Source: Paenibacillus taihuensis (GTDB lineage Bacteria > Bacillota > Bacilli > Paenibacillales > Paenibacillaceae). From it: a stretch of DNA of 64,000 bases. The translations under genes and the position numbers were made by a program. Positions 1 to 9,122 of this stretch are shown one piece after another; within the stretch, counting starts at the first letter, position 1; each line of letters starts with the position of its first letter. Below the pieces are notes generated by a model. That model did not search any database. It saw nothing but the letters and a program-made list of their open reading frames with translations, and was not told where the DNA came from. The DNA lies in NCBI RefSeq assembly GCF_003386535.1, contig NZ_QTTN01000025.1:33342-97341 (forward strand). Direction: 5' to 3'.

Positions 1-852
1 GGCAGTACAATGGCCACCGCTTTGAAAGGAAACAGCACAAAGAACGAGGATAAGGTTGATCTCGCAATATTAGGAGTTCTTCCAGGCAGCTTTCTAGAGC
101 CGGCAGTAATTGAAGGTGTAGGGCTAGCTGCAGCCAATCCTACAGGCGTCATTGTGAACAAGACGATGAAGGATGACGGCTTTAAGCTTGGGGATACTTT
201 TCAACTAGACGGTTCGACACAAGCCTTGACGATTATCGGCTTCGTCGATAATCAGACGTATAATCACCTCTCAGCCGTATTTGTTCCGATGTCCGAATGG
301 CGGAAGATCACGTTCGCCGCGCCGGGCTCGGATAAGGGAATTGCAGGCCCAGTTAATGCAATCATGCTGCAGGGCAAACATATCGATCCTGCTTATATTA
401 GCAGCAAGCTCTCCAATACCGATACCGTCACGCGCGGAGCCGCGATTCACGGCATGCCGGGGTACAAGGAAGAGAATGGATCCATTATGATGATGCTAGG
501 CTTTTTGCTTGCGATATCCGCGTTCGTGCTCGGTGTATTCTTCTATGTCATTACGATGCAGAAGACCAATCAATTCGGCATCATGAAAGCCATAGGCGCA
601 AGAAACGGTTTTCTCAGCAAAGCCATTGTCTCACAGGTCATTGTTCTATCGCTCACGAGTATTGTTATTGGGGTTCTGCTCACTTATGGGACTGCGGCAA
701 TCATGCCCAAGGGAATGCCGTTCAAGCTGGAGACGAGCCTCGTCGTGGAGTATTCGATCATCCTTCTTGTCATCGCAGTGCTTAGTTCACTAGTCTCGGT
801 TCGCATGATAACTAAAATTGATCCGTTGAAGGCGCTTGGGAGGGCAGAATAA
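1..852 (+). CDS. hrtB: HrtB-type ABC transporter permease (5' end outside window)
   Basis: FtsX/MacB-fold permease of a haem-efflux type ABC transporter in the cytoplasmic membrane. The frame is open to base 1, so the real start lies upstream; 283 residues are visible against about 350-380 for the family. The visible part has the extracellular domain, then three hydrophobic segments (about residues 160-185, 205-230 and 245-265). The IPGYKEE, FFYVITMQK, KAIGA and MPKGMPFK motifs match those of the second HrtB at 33372-34502. The TAATG overlap with the next gene shows translational coupling to the ATPase. HrtB is inferred from these motifs and from the nearby haem genes; a generic FtsX-type permease is the alternative. 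Confidence 0.8.
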   Translation, partial: GSTMATALKGNSTKNEDKVDLAILGVLPGSFLEPAVIEGVGLAAANPTGVIVNKTMKDDGFKLGDTFQLDGSTQALTIIGFVDNQTYNHLSAVFVPMSEWRKITFAAPGSDKGIAGPVNAIMLQGKHIDPAYISSKLSNTDTVTRGAAIHGMPGYKEENGSIMMMLGFLLAISAFVLGVFFYVITMQKTNQFGIMKAIGARNGFLSKAIVSQVIVLSLTSIVIGVLLTYGTAAIMPKGMPFKLETSLVVEYSIILLVIAVLSSLVSVRMITKIDPLKALGRAE

Positions 853-1559
853 TGTCAACAGGACTGCAAATCAGCAATGTTACGAAGTATTATGCCGAGG
901 GAAGCAACCGGATATCCGCGCTTGAAAAGGTCTCTATCTCGGTGGAGCCCGGGGAGCTTGTTGCTGTCGTCGGCCCTTCCGGGTCGGGCAAGAGTACGTT
1001 TCTTTCGATTGCGGGTGCATTGCTTAAAGCTTCAGAAGGAGAAGTCAACTTGAATGGGCATCTTCTCTCTAAGCTTTCCGAGAAAGAGCTTTCGAATGTA
1101 CGATTGAAGGAAATCGGCTTTATTATGCAATCGTCCAATCTGGTCCCTTATCTGAACGTCCTTGACCAATTGCTCTTAGTGAAGAAAATGTCGGGGAAGG
1201 TTAGAGCCGAGGATCGGACGTTCGCCGTTAAGTTACTCGAGGAGTTAGGACTCGGATCGAAGCTGAAGAGCTTTCCGGAGGAGCTGTCAGGCGGCGAGAA
1301 GCAGCGCACGGCCATCGCGCGGGCTTTAATAAACAATCCCAACGTTGTCCTGGCGGATGAGCCCACGGCCAGTCTGGATACCAAGCGTGCCCATGAGGTG
1401 GTCAGTCTGATCGCAAATGAGGTAAAGTCGCGCCGTAAAGCAGCGATTATGGTCACGCATGATGAACGCATGCTTGAATATTGCGATAAGGTGTACCGAA
1501 TGGAAGATGGCAGATTGTCGCTAGCGGGAACGACAAGATTAGAGGCAACACAGGTTTGA
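852..1559 (+). CDS. hrtA: HrtA-type ABC transporter ATP-binding protein
   Basis: Cytoplasmic ATPase partner of the permease above. It has Walker [10 protein letters not shown] (about residues 41-49), a Q-loop in IMQSSN, the signature LSGGEKQR, Walker [13 protein letters not shown] and the H-loop VTHDER. The 235-residue length is normal for MacB/HrtA/LolD-class ATPases. The ATG overlaps the permease stop codon. It is clearly paralogous to the HrtA at 34499-35179. It is followed by a degraded haem oxygenase and then by hemY, which supports a haem or porphyrin export role (inference). Confidence 0.85.
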   Translation: MSTGLQISNVTKYYAEGSNRISALEKVSISVEPGELVAVVGPSGSGKSTFLSIAGALLKASEGEVNLNGHLLSKLSEKELSNVRLKEIGFIMQSSNLVPYLNVLDQLLLVKKMSGKVRAEDRTFAVKLLEELGLGSKLKSFPEELSGGEKQRTAIARALINNPNVVLADEPTASLDTKRAHEVVSLIANEVKSRRKAAIMVTHDERMLEYCDKVYRMEDGRLSLAGTTRLEATQV

Positions 1560-1824
1560 ATTGCTTCGGACGCGCTAGATCTGACGAAGGGACTTGTCAA
1601 GGTAGAGGTCCTGCTGACCCAGAACTTATTCGATCACGATGAGTAAAGTGTAAATATGTATTGGGAGTCGATGGAGTACTTCACAGCGTGGAAAGCCAGC
1701 GATAGCTTTAAAGCTGCTCATAAACGTCGGGAGCAAGGGAGCGGAAGCTTCTTCTAAACAATCTCCGATTCTCGGAAGTGAACTGATTACGTATGAGGTT
1801 GCATCGCTTAAAGAAATCCTGTGA
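1560..1824 (+). pseudogene. Broken IsdG-type haem-degrading monooxygenase
   Basis: Three disconnected pieces of an IsdG/HmoA-like protein can be read. The first piece (near 1569-1643) reads LTKG, then [15 protein letters not shown], and ends at an in-frame TAA (1644-1646). The second (1647-1754) continues in the same frame with YWESMEYFTAWKASDSFKAAHKR, the family's W-S-F-W-S-FK-AH helix including the haem-ligand His. It ends at TAA 1755-1757. The third (1759-1824) is shifted one frame and reads SPILGSELITYEV, matching the IsdG C-terminal strand. Compared with about 107 residues in IsdG, a block between LTKG and KVEVLL also seems deleted. At least two lesions make it non-functional. Confidence 0.7.
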
Positions 1825-1844
1825 GAATTAATTGTTGTATGCTT

Positions 1845-1878
1845 AAGAGGTTAGCCATTCAATGGTTAACCTCTTTTT
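1845..1878 (+). terminator. Rho-independent terminator
   Basis: An AGAGGTTA stem pairs with TAACCTCT around a self-complementary CCATTCAATGG centre, followed by five T. It closes the hrtBA-isdG transcription unit. Confidence 0.75.
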
Positions 1879-2038
1879 AATGAGCTATAATTGAGGGTAA
1901 ACTTCAGATAATTACCATATCCTACCATGAGGTTAGCCGGTTAGCAGCCGTTAAACTCGGGATATAGTGACGGCAATCATACCAGAAAATTGCGTGGATA
2001 TGTTAATCTATTGAGAACTAAACCATGAGGTGTTAAAT

Positions 2039-3445
2039 TTGAAGACAATAATTATAATCGGTGGCGGCATTACCGGGCTGTCGGCCATGCATGAATTTCG
2101 CAAATGGAGTAAAGCAACCGGAGCTGCGGTCAGGCTTTTATTAATTGAAGTGTCGGCACAGCTAGGCGGTAAAATTCATACCGTCAAACATCAACAATTC
2201 GTAATGGAGACCGGGGCGGATTCTATTGTAGCGCGAAAAATGGATGACATGGACGTAATTGAAGAACTGGGCTTGAAGGATGACGTGGTCTATAACGCGA
2301 CTGGACGCTCCTTTATATACGCGGGTGGACATCTGAAGCCGATTCCGGACGACGCGGTGTTCGGCATTCCGGCAAGCATCGAGTCGCTCGCCAAGAGTAC
2401 GCTCGTCTCGGCAGAAGGAAAAGTTGCGGCGCTAAAAGATTTATATACGAAAAATGAGACTTTTACGAAGGACGATTCTGTCGGCGCGTTTCTGGAGTGT
2501 TTTCTAGGGCGCGAACTCGTCGAGAAGCAAATTGCCCCCGTCCTTTCCGGGGTCTATTCAGGGAATTTGAGCGACTTGACAATTGCCTCAACACTACCTT
2601 ACTTGATCGACTACAAGGAGCAATACGGAAGTATTATTAAAGGGCTCGAAGCAAACAAGCAGAAGTTCAGGATTGGTGAGAAGAAGTTTTTCTCGCTGAA
2701 AAACGGTATGGGCTCGCTTATTGACGCCTTCCAAGCCGGTCTGACCGAAGAATTGCTGTTAAACACTAAAGTCTGCAGAATTGATAAGGAGAATGGTCGC
2801 TATCACGTGCACTTAGACGATCGGGACATGATCGAAGCGGATTATGTTGTACTAAGCATTCCGCATACGGCAGCAGAACCGATTCTTGACGATCCGAAAC
2901 TTTCGGAGCAATTCTCGGGATTGAAGAGCAGCTCGCTCATCAGCGTATATGTCGGCTTTGACGTGCCCGATTCAGTGCTCCCCGCCGATGGAACGGGATT
3001 TATTACCGCGACGACCGATGAATTGTTCTGCAGCGCTTGCACATGGACAAGTCGCAAATGGGAGCATACGTCCAAATCCGGAAATTTGCTAGTACGGCTA
3101 TTTTATAAAAGCAGCCATCCTTCGTACGCTTCAATTAAGGAACTGGATCACGATGGCCTGCTAAAGGTGGCGCTTAGCGATATTGAGAAGGGGCTTGGAA
3201 TTACCACCGAACCTGTCGTTAACGAGATCACCGACTGGTCCGGGCAAATGCCAATTTATTCGATTACCCATCCACGAAGCGTCCATGCACTCGAAAGCAT
3301 CATGGCAGATATATTCCCAGGCATTATCCTTGCTGGATGCTCTTATTATGGCGCAGGAATCTCGGACTGCATGAAGAACGGGGCCGATTCGGCAAGAAAA
3401 ATCATTGATTTATTGAAAGAAAGCTATTCCCCAACCAATAAGTAG
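2039..3445 (+). CDS. hemY: Protoporphyrinogen/coproporphyrinogen oxidase
   Basis: FAD-dependent oxidase of haem synthesis (HemY, also called CgoX in Gram-positives), which aromatises coproporphyrinogen III in the coproporphyrin-dependent branch. The N-terminus holds the Rossmann motif IIIIGGGITGLSA. ETGADS follows, and the C-terminus has GCSYYGAGISDCMKNG, the usual FAD-closing segment. The length of 468 residues is typical. I place the start at TTG 2039 because GAGGTG (2027-2032) lies six bases upstream; a GTG at 2030 overlaps that Shine-Dalgarno. It stands alone rather than in hemEHY order and sits beside hrtBA and a broken isdG, so it may be an accessory copy. Confidence 0.85.
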   Translation: MKTIIIIGGGITGLSAMHEFRKWSKATGAAVRLLLIEVSAQLGGKIHTVKHQQFVMETGADSIVARKMDDMDVIEELGLKDDVVYNATGRSFIYAGGHLKPIPDDAVFGIPASIESLAKSTLVSAEGKVAALKDLYTKNETFTKDDSVGAFLECFLGRELVEKQIAPVLSGVYSGNLSDLTIASTLPYLIDYKEQYGSIIKGLEANKQKFRIGEKKFFSLKNGMGSLIDAFQAGLTEELLLNTKVCRIDKENGRYHVHLDDRDMIEADYVVLSIPHTAAEPILDDPKLSEQFSGLKSSSLISVYVGFDVPDSVLPADGTGFITATTDELFCSACTWTSRKWEHTSKSGNLLVRLFYKSSHPSYASIKELDHDGLLKVALSDIEKGLGITTEPVVNEITDWSGQMPIYSITHPRSVHALESIMADIFPGIILAGCSYYGAGISDCMKNGADSARKIIDLLKESYSPTNK

Positions 3446-3797
3446 GGGCATCAGATAATAGTTGAGGATGGCTTTATAACTAACCGTTACCAACAGCGGG
3501 GAGAACTTTATTATAAGCAACAGTGAAAATCTAAGCGCCACCGTCTATTTTTCGCCGATAGATCCGTTAAGCTGAACCGTATCATAAATAATGGCTAATA
3601 ATTTTGGGATAGCTCATATTAAAGAGTGAGGCTTTAATCTGCTTTACTCTTTTTTATTTATAAATGGCAATATGTTTTTCCTCGGATTCAATTTGGTTAA
3701 TTATAGCTAAATACGCTTATATGAACGGAATCGTCGGGTCCATTACATAAACTCGACTAATTCGAGAATACAAGAAGTGTGCGAGGAGAGATAGCTC
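3446..3797. other. Gene-free stretch between hemY and ppk2
   Basis: 352 bases, AT-rich, without a convincing reading frame. It holds a weak rho-independent terminator at about 3621-3656 (AAAGAGT paired with ACTCTTT, then TTTTT) that would end hemY transcription. GGAGAG at 3784-3789 is the ribosome binding site of the next gene. No operator-like dyad was recognised. Confidence 0.6.
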
Positions 3798-4634
3798 ATG
3801 TTAAAAAACTATCGGTTGACTAAAGCAGAGAAGCACGGTCTGAGCCACTTCGATCCAAAGGATACCGGCGGCTTTGCGAGTAAAGAGGAGATTCAAGATG
3901 AGTTTCAACACATGGAGAGGAAGCTTGGCCATTTGCAGGACAAGTTGTTTGCCTCGAAAACGAATGGCGTGCTTGTTTTGTTCCAAGGGATGGATTGCAG
4001 CGGCAAGGACGGAGTCATTAAGAAGGTACTTTCCAATCTGAATCCTCTGGGCTTTCGTGCGGAGAGTTTCAAGGCGCCGACGTCGGAAGAATCCGCTCAT
4101 GATTTCCTATGGAGAACGCATAAAGCTGTCCCTGCCAAAGGCTATATTACCGCATTTAATCGCTCTTACTATGAAGATGTGCTCATCACCCGGGTGCATG
4201 GAACGATTCAGGATGATGAAGCGGCCACTCGGATGAAGCATATCCGGCATTTCGAGAAGATGCTAACGAACAATGGCATACTGCTGATCAAAATTTTCTT
4301 GCATATATCGCCCGAATTTCAGCTCGAGAAGATCCGCGAACGGCTCAGTAACCCGGAGAAGGTCTGGAAATTCGATCCGAGCGATCTTAACGAGCGACAA
4401 TACTGGAGCTCATACATTGACGCGTACGAAGACGTATTTCGGCAAACAGCAACCAAATACGCCCCATGGCATATCGTTCCGGCCAATGAGCGATGGTTTC
4501 GCGATTACGTGGTGCTCCAGCTTATTCTAAGTTCCTTGGAGAAGCTGGACCTTTCTTATCCGGAACCGGATATTGAGACTCGAAAGCTGATGGAACAACT
4601 TCATGTCAGTGAACCACCACCCCAAAGCAGCTAA
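3798..4634 (+). CDS. Polyphosphate kinase 2 family protein (PPK2)
   Basis: Cytoplasmic polyphosphate:nucleotide phosphotransferase of the PPK2 family (PF03976), moving phosphate between polyphosphate and AMP/ADP or GDP. Walker A-like GMDCSGKDG lies near residues 64-72. The lid region NRSYYEDVLITRVH follows, then KIFLHIS and the C-terminal WHIVPANERWFRDYVV. The 278-residue length fits the short single-domain class. GGAGAG precedes the ATG by about eight bases. It is monocistronic by context. The exact substrate class cannot be settled by eye. Confidence 0.9.
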   Translation: MLKNYRLTKAEKHGLSHFDPKDTGGFASKEEIQDEFQHMERKLGHLQDKLFASKTNGVLVLFQGMDCSGKDGVIKKVLSNLNPLGFRAESFKAPTSEESAHDFLWRTHKAVPAKGYITAFNRSYYEDVLITRVHGTIQDDEAATRMKHIRHFEKMLTNNGILLIKIFLHISPEFQLEKIRERLSNPEKVWKFDPSDLNERQYWSSYIDAYEDVFRQTATKYAPWHIVPANERWFRDYVVLQLILSSLEKLDLSYPEPDIETRKLMEQLHVSEPPPQSS

Positions 4635-4746
4635 ATTGATAATGATCGTCTATGTCGAAAATACTTAATGAAGTAGGCATTTGAGCTCTCTCCCTTTTTT
4701 GACTAGAATGAAAGTGATCATACTTTCGATTTGGAGGGAAATACAT

Positions 4747-5226
4747 ATGTACCGGATGAAAGAGGACTTTGTAAGTGACTGGGCTGCATCAGCAGCAGGT
4801 ACATTGGCTGTAATGAAATCCATTACGGACGAGAAGATGGATACTGCAATTGTGGAAGGGCATAACTCGTTAAGTTGGTTGGCTTGGCATTTAACGGGGA
4901 CTGCAGCGATCTTCGGACAAATCGCAGGGCTTCAAGTTCCGGCAGTAGAACGCGGGGCTGGAACGACGCCTGTTCATATGGCGGAGATCGTCGCCAAATA
5001 CGAAGAGATCAACGAGGCTTACAAGCGAGAAGCTAACCAATGGACAGATGAGCAGATGTCGGAGGAGATCCAAGCCTTCGGCGGAAAAATGATGCGAGGT
5101 AAATTCCTGCGCCTGCTTATCGATCATCAAACGCACCATCGCGGGCAAATGACGGTTCTGCTTCGTCAAGCAGGTTTAATCGTGCCGGGAGTCGTTGGAC
5201 CGACGAGAGAAATGCAAGCGAAATAA
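4747..5226 (+). CDS. DinB/YfiT-like metal-dependent protein
   Basis: Four-helix DinB-fold protein of 159 residues. The metal-binding histidines typical of the fold appear in HNSLSWLAWH and in DHQTHHRGQM near the C-terminus. Many members are bacillithiol- or mycothiol-dependent S-transferases or stress proteins; the substrate is unknown here. I chose ATG 4747 because GGAGGG at 4733-4738 lies eight bases upstream. A longer in-frame start at 4681 lacks a ribosome binding site. A strong terminator follows at once. Confidence 0.85.
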   Translation: MYRMKEDFVSDWAASAAGTLAVMKSITDEKMDTAIVEGHNSLSWLAWHLTGTAAIFGQIAGLQVPAVERGAGTTPVHMAEIVAKYEEINEAYKREANQWTDEQMSEEIQAFGGKMMRGKFLRLLIDHQTHHRGQMTVLLRQAGLIVPGVVGPTREMQAK

Positions 5227-5238
5227 CAAACAGGGTAG

Positions 5239-5270
5239 GAGCGCCGATTCCATATCGGCGCTCTTTTTTT
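5239..5270 (+). terminator. Rho-independent terminator after the DinB gene
   Basis: GAGCGCCGAT pairs with ATCGGCGCTC around TCCAT, followed by seven T. Confidence 0.9.
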
Positions 5271-5313
5271 GAATTCGGAGCTGGCGGAGAGGATGCCCCA
5301 TCAAAATACCTGC

Positions 5314-5369
5314 TTGAAATTAGATGACACATCATCTACTATGTATATAGATGATGTGTCATCTAATTT
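5314..5369 (+). promoter_or_regulatory. Lactonase promoter with two palindromic operators
   Basis: A promoter TTGAAA (5314-5319), 17-bp spacer, TACTAT (5337-5342) carries TAGATGACACATCATCTA (5321-5338) in its spacer. A second palindrome, TAGATGATGTGTCATCTA (5348-5365), covers the start-site region. Each is TAGATGA-N4-TCATCTA. The two also form one larger inverted repeat, with 22-bp arms at 5317-5338 and 5348-5369. The size and layout fit a MarR-type repressor, plausibly the one at 9361-9825 (inference). Confidence 0.75.
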
Positions 5370-5394
5370 AAAATATGAAAAGAGGCATTTTCTC

Positions 5395-6237
5395 ATGACG
5401 AACGCGAGAATACATGTTTGGCATACAGGCGAAGTTTATATTGACCAGTCTTTGGCTTTCAGAGAGAAAACCCTGCATCCGTTACCCTACACAGGCTGGT
5501 TAAGACCAAGGGCTAAGAAGAGGTGGGTTCCCGTATCTGTATACCTCATCGAACATCCGAGTGGGTTGATTTTGGTGGATACCGGATGGCACACTGAGAT
5601 GAGGGAAAACCAGCGAAAGCATCTGGGGGCATTCGCTTCATCCATGTTTAAGGGGAGATTGCCTGCGGGAGAGGCTGTGCATGAACAATTGTCCCGTTAT
5701 GGCGTAAAAGCAGCCGATATCGATTATGTGCTGCTGACCCATCTGCACTCTGATCATGTCAGCGGACTTAAACATGTCTCTGAGGCGAAGCAAATACTCG
5801 TCAGTGAGCCGGAGTGGAATGCGGCTCAACGTGGGATAGGTTATATTAAATCCATGTGGCAAGGCGTTAATGTAACGCCATTTGAATGGACACAAATCCC
5901 ATACGGGCCCTATAAACTGGGACTGGATCTTTTTCAAGACGGTTCCGTTTATCTGGTTCATACACCGGGACATAGTGCGGGTCAATTCTCAGTACTGGTT
6001 CGAACGAAGCAAGGGTGGGTATTGTTGGCGAGTGATGTAGGCTACGGGGCTGCATCGTTCGCTCATGGTATCTTGCCTGGATCGACTACGGATAAGAAAG
6101 CAGCACGACGCTCGTTGGATTGGGTGAAGGAGTTCATGGCACGAGAGGATTGTTTGATGGCCATAGCGAATCATGATGTAGAGATTAAACCTCAAATAAT
6201 AGGCTGTCCAGCGCCATGGAAATCGATTGTTGAATGA
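5395..6237 (+). CDS. N-acyl homoserine lactonase-like metallo-beta-lactamase-fold protein
   Basis: Metallo-beta-lactamase-fold hydrolase of the AHL-lactonase group. The zinc motif HLHSDH follows LLT; a further His is in HTPGHSAG and the bridging Asp in LLASDVGYG. The expected lactonase N-terminal features VDTGWHTEM are present. ATG 5395 is chosen because AAGAGG lies 10-15 bases upstream and the upstream in-frame region is the operator. The native protein should end ...EIKPQIIG. A deletion at 6203/6204 replaced its stop, so the last ten residues (CPAPWKSIVE) come from out-of-frame marR sequence. Activity is probably retained. Substrate identity is inferred from family only. Confidence 0.8.
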   Translation: MTNARIHVWHTGEVYIDQSLAFREKTLHPLPYTGWLRPRAKKRWVPVSVYLIEHPSGLILVDTGWHTEMRENQRKHLGAFASSMFKGRLPAGEAVHEQLSRYGVKAADIDYVLLTHLHSDHVSGLKHVSEAKQILVSEPEWNAAQRGIGYIKSMWQGVNVTPFEWTQIPYGPYKLGLDLFQDGSVYLVHTPGHSAGQFSVLVRTKQGWVLLASDVGYGAASFAHGILPGSTTDKKAARRSLDWVKEFMAREDCLMAIANHDVEIKPQIIGCPAPWKSIVE

Positions 6238-6325
6238 GGCTCTTAAAGAAGAGGGGGTTACTGCTTCCCAGGCAGAAGTGATCCGTGTTCTGGGAATGAG
6301 GCAACCCGATGACTCGCGATTTGTT
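6204..6325 (+). pseudogene. Remnant of a duplicated marR gene
   Basis: Bases 6204-6307 are nearly identical to 9410-9513 inside the intact marR gene. The sequence then jumps to the segment encoding the DDSRFV region (copy at about 9620-9640). Two deletions are seen by comparison. One removes 71 bases, including the lactonase stop and the marR start, with GG shared at the junction. The second removes the wing and recognition-helix region. The first part is read out of frame by the lactonase gene. Confidence 0.85.
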
Positions 6326-6377
6326 GGGTTTACGGGCTTTTATAGAAGCTTGCCGATACTGACAGTGCTGCCCTTCG

Positions 6378-7544
6378 TTATGACGGCCTTTCCGTTCCGT
6401 AATAGATTAATGCCAGAGCCGGCATGGCGATGGCGATCCACAAGGTTGTGTTCCAGCCGGCCGCAGCGTACGCCCATCCGCCTAGCGCGGAGCCGATGGC
6501 CCCTCCGGCGAAGAAAATGGCCATGAACAAGCCGTTCAGCCGGCTGCGGACCTCTGATCCGAGCGAGAAGATTACTCTTTGGCTTAGAACGAGATTGGTC
6601 GTCACGCCCATATCCAGAACGATGGCTGCAATGAAAAGGAGAACAAGTGCGAACGTCGAGCCGCTTGGGTTAGCCAAGGGAAGCGCCATTGAGATCAGGA
6701 CGAGGCCCAGCGCAATTCCGGTAGCGGGGCGAATCCATCCCCGGTCTGCCAAACGGCCGGCTATCGGCGCGGCCAGTGCGCCAGAGACCCCGACCAAGGC
6801 GAACAATGCGACTTCCTGCTGGGAGAATCTGAAGGCAGGTCCAGTCAGGTACAGAGGCACTGTCGTCCAGAACAAGCTGAACGTCCCAAACACGCATGCA
6901 TGGTAGAGGGCTCTTCGCTGCAGGATAGGCGTCGATTTCAATAATTTGAGCATCGAGCGTATGAGAGAAGAGTAACCGGTTGAGGTTGAAGGCTGTCTCA
7001 CCGGAAGCGTTCGAAGTAGTACCAGCGCCAAGACCAGCATAGCTGCTGAGGACAAGTAATAGACGATTCTCCATCCCAGGTATTCTGCCACCAGACTTGA
7101 AACGGGGCGAGCCAGCATAATCCCGAGCAGCAGGCCGCTCATGACGCTCCCGACGTTACGGCCCCGCGATGCTTCAGGCGACAGATGAGCCGCGAAAGGC
7201 ACGAGAATCTGAGCCGCAACGGAACTCGTTCCAATCATCATGGAAGCAAATAGAAACAGCGTGACGTTATGGAGGACTCCCCCAAGCGCAAGAACAATAC
7301 CCGCAAGCACCAGCAGAATCACGACCAACTTTCGATTCTCCACAATATCGCCCAGAGGGACAAGGAATAGCAGACCCAGACCGTAACCTACCTGGGCTAG
7401 CGTGACGATCAAGCCTGCTGCCCCGGAGGACAGCCCGAGATCCTCGCTAATCGGCCCGATTAACGGCTGTGCATAATAGAGATTGGCTACGATTAGGCCG
7501 CAGGCGGCGGCGAGAATAAGGATAATTGTCCGAGAGAAGAACAT
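6378..7544 (-). CDS. MFS transporter
   Basis: Twelve-helix major facilitator of 388 residues in the cytoplasmic membrane, similar to AraJ/YgaY-type drug or sugar efflux proteins. The N-terminus [12 protein letters not shown] is typical of this group. [12 protein letters not shown] is the A-motif loop between helices 2 and 3, and AGRLADR is the matching loop of the second half. It is transcribed towards the marR remnant and away from the sigma gene at 7668, sharing a 123-bp divergent promoter region. Substrate unknown. Confidence 0.85.
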   Translation of the reverse strand: MFFSRTIILILAAACGLIVANLYYAQPLIGPISEDLGLSSGAAGLIVTLAQVGYGLGLLFLVPLGDIVENRKLVVILLVLAGIVLALGGVLHNVTLFLFASMMIGTSSVAAQILVPFAAHLSPEASRGRNVGSVMSGLLLGIMLARPVSSLVAEYLGWRIVYYLSSAAMLVLALVLLRTLPVRQPSTSTGYSSLIRSMLKLLKSTPILQRRALYHACVFGTFSLFWTTVPLYLTGPAFRFSQQEVALFALVGVSGALAAPIAGRLADRGWIRPATGIALGLVLISMALPLANPSGSTFALVLLFIAAIVLDMGVTTNLVLSQRVIFSLGSEVRSRLNGLFMAIFFAGGAIGSALGGWAYAAAGWNTTLWIAIAMPALALIYYGTERPS

Positions 7545-7667
7545 CTCGATGGGTTATGTGTTCCGGAACGAACATTCCAGTATTATTTTCGAACCTGCAA
7601 TACGGCTCGTACGCTATAATAAAGCTAATGGAAAATGCTACAAGGACATCGTTCCAAGGAGGCCCAG

Positions 7668-8624
7668 ATGAACGAAGCAGCTTTTGATATGCAGTTATTT
7701 GAAAGCTTTAAGCCGGGGTTAACATCGTTCTGTTACCGAATGTTAGGATCCATGGATGATGCGGACGATGCTGTTCAGGAAACCAGCATTCGGGCATGGC
7801 AAAGCTGGAGCATGTTCAGGCAGGATTCGTCCATGAAGACATGGATCTACCGTATAGCGTCGAACTTATGCTTGGACAAGCTGAGGCAAGCCAAGCGACG
7901 CATGCTTCCCGTTGACCTATCTGACCCAGCTGTCGCCATTGTCGAGCCGAACGAGATGCTGCCAGAATCGTCCTGGATCTGGCCTTCGCCTGATTTTGGA
8001 GAAAATCCGGAAGATATTCTCGTACGCAAAGATACCCTTCAGCTCTGCTTCATTGCACTCTTACAAACGTTGCCGCCTCGTCAACGTGCGGTTCTTATCC
8101 TGAAGGACGTCTTCGAGTGGTCGTCCAAGCAAATCGCGGAAACGCTAGGGCTGTCGCCGGCGGCGGTGAACAGCGCGCTGCAGCGGGCCAGGGAGACGAT
8201 GAATCGAACGCAGCTTCGTTCCGACGAATATAGCAAGATGGACGTCGACCCCGATCCTGCTCTTCTCTCTCGTTACGTAGAGGCCTTCGAACAATTTAAT
8301 ATCGATGCGCTTGTGTCGTTGTTCCATGAAGAAGGCTGTATGTCGATGCCGCCTTTCCCAATGTGGATCAGCGGTCAAGACGATTTGTCCACGTTTTTCG
8401 CGCTTACGCGCTGGCATTGCGAGGGGTCTAAGTTTGTGTGGACGACAGTCAATGGCGGTTATCCCGCTCTGGCGCAGTATATGCCGAGTAAGGAAGCGCC
8501 TGTCCTAGTGCCTTGGGGGATTCATGTGCTTGAAGTGAAGGACAATCGAATCCTGCATGTTCAAAATTTCATAAATACAAAATTATTTGCTCGATTGGGT
8601 CTCCCAGCGCATTTAGACCGATGA
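7668..8624 (+). CDS. ECF RNA polymerase sigma factor with SnoaL-like C-terminal domain
   Basis: Sigma-70 region 2 is at residues about 10-75 (YRMLGSMDDADDAVQETSIRAWQ) and region 4 at about 125-180 (LPPRQRAVLILKDVF then the helix-turn-helix IAETLGLSPAAVNSALQRAR). A C-terminal alpha+beta cone domain of about 120 residues resembles SnoaL/NTF2. This matches the ECF group with a fused C-terminal domain that replaces a separate anti-sigma factor. AAGGAGG at 7656-7662 decides ATG 7668. It is followed by an SRPBCC gene that may be co-transcribed. Confidence 0.88.
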   Translation: MNEAAFDMQLFESFKPGLTSFCYRMLGSMDDADDAVQETSIRAWQSWSMFRQDSSMKTWIYRIASNLCLDKLRQAKRRMLPVDLSDPAVAIVEPNEMLPESSWIWPSPDFGENPEDILVRKDTLQLCFIALLQTLPPRQRAVLILKDVFEWSSKQIAETLGLSPAAVNSALQRARETMNRTQLRSDEYSKMDVDPDPALLSRYVEAFEQFNIDALVSLFHEEGCMSMPPFPMWISGQDDLSTFFALTRWHCEGSKFVWTTVNGGYPALAQYMPSKEAPVLVPWGIHVLEVKDNRILHVQNFINTKLFARLGLPAHLDR

Positions 8625-8689
8625 ATAACGAGATCGGTATTCGTCTATACAAATGAGAAGGAAAATTACCGAGAGAGGTGTTCATTACA

Positions 8690-9118
8690 ATGGAAACAAG
8701 TAATCAAGCGAAAGTAACCGTTGAGACCGTCATTCAAGCCCCAGTGGCAAAGGTATGGAGCTATTGGACGGAGCCGGATCACATCACGAAGTGGAATCAG
8801 CCATCCGAGGATTGGCATTCGCCAAGAGCGGAGAACGATTTGCGGGTCGGCGGCGCGTTCGTGACAAGAATGGAAGCGAAAGACGGCAGCATGGGCTTCG
8901 ATTTCGGCGGAATTTACGACGATGTGAAGCTGCATGAGGCGATTTCCTACACGATGGGAGACGGGCGGAAGGTGGACATCGCTTTCGTTGCTCAGGGTGA
9001 CACAACGAAGGTCGTTGAAATCTTCGACCCCGAGAACACGCACCCCGTTGAGTTCCAGCAGGCGGGCTGGCAAGCGATCATGGACAGCTTCAAACGATAC
9101 GTCGAAGGATCCGAGTAA
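8690..9118 (+). CDS. SRPBCC (AHSA1-type) domain protein
   Basis: 142-residue START/Bet v1-fold protein, probably binding a hydrophobic ligand in the cytoplasm. It begins VTVETVIQAPVAKVWSYWTEPDHITKWN, the usual AHSA1 opening, and ends with WQAIMDSFKRYVE. GAGGTG at 8675-8680 lies nine bases before the ATG. The gene follows the ECF sigma gene by 65 bases and is closed by a terminator. A role in the sigma factor's response is possible but not shown. Confidence 0.85.
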   Translation: METSNQAKVTVETVIQAPVAKVWSYWTEPDHITKWNQPSEDWHSPRAENDLRVGGAFVTRMEAKDGSMGFDFGGIYDDVKLHEAISYTMGDGRKVDIAFVAQGDTTKVVEIFDPENTHPVEFQQAGWQAIMDSFKRYVEGSE

Positions 9119-9122
9119 TAGA

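Noticed and set aside
6424..6906. 160-codon plus-strand frame opposite the MFS gene
   Set aside because: Shadow of the MFS coding sequence; the minus-strand protein has full family motifs and membrane helices.
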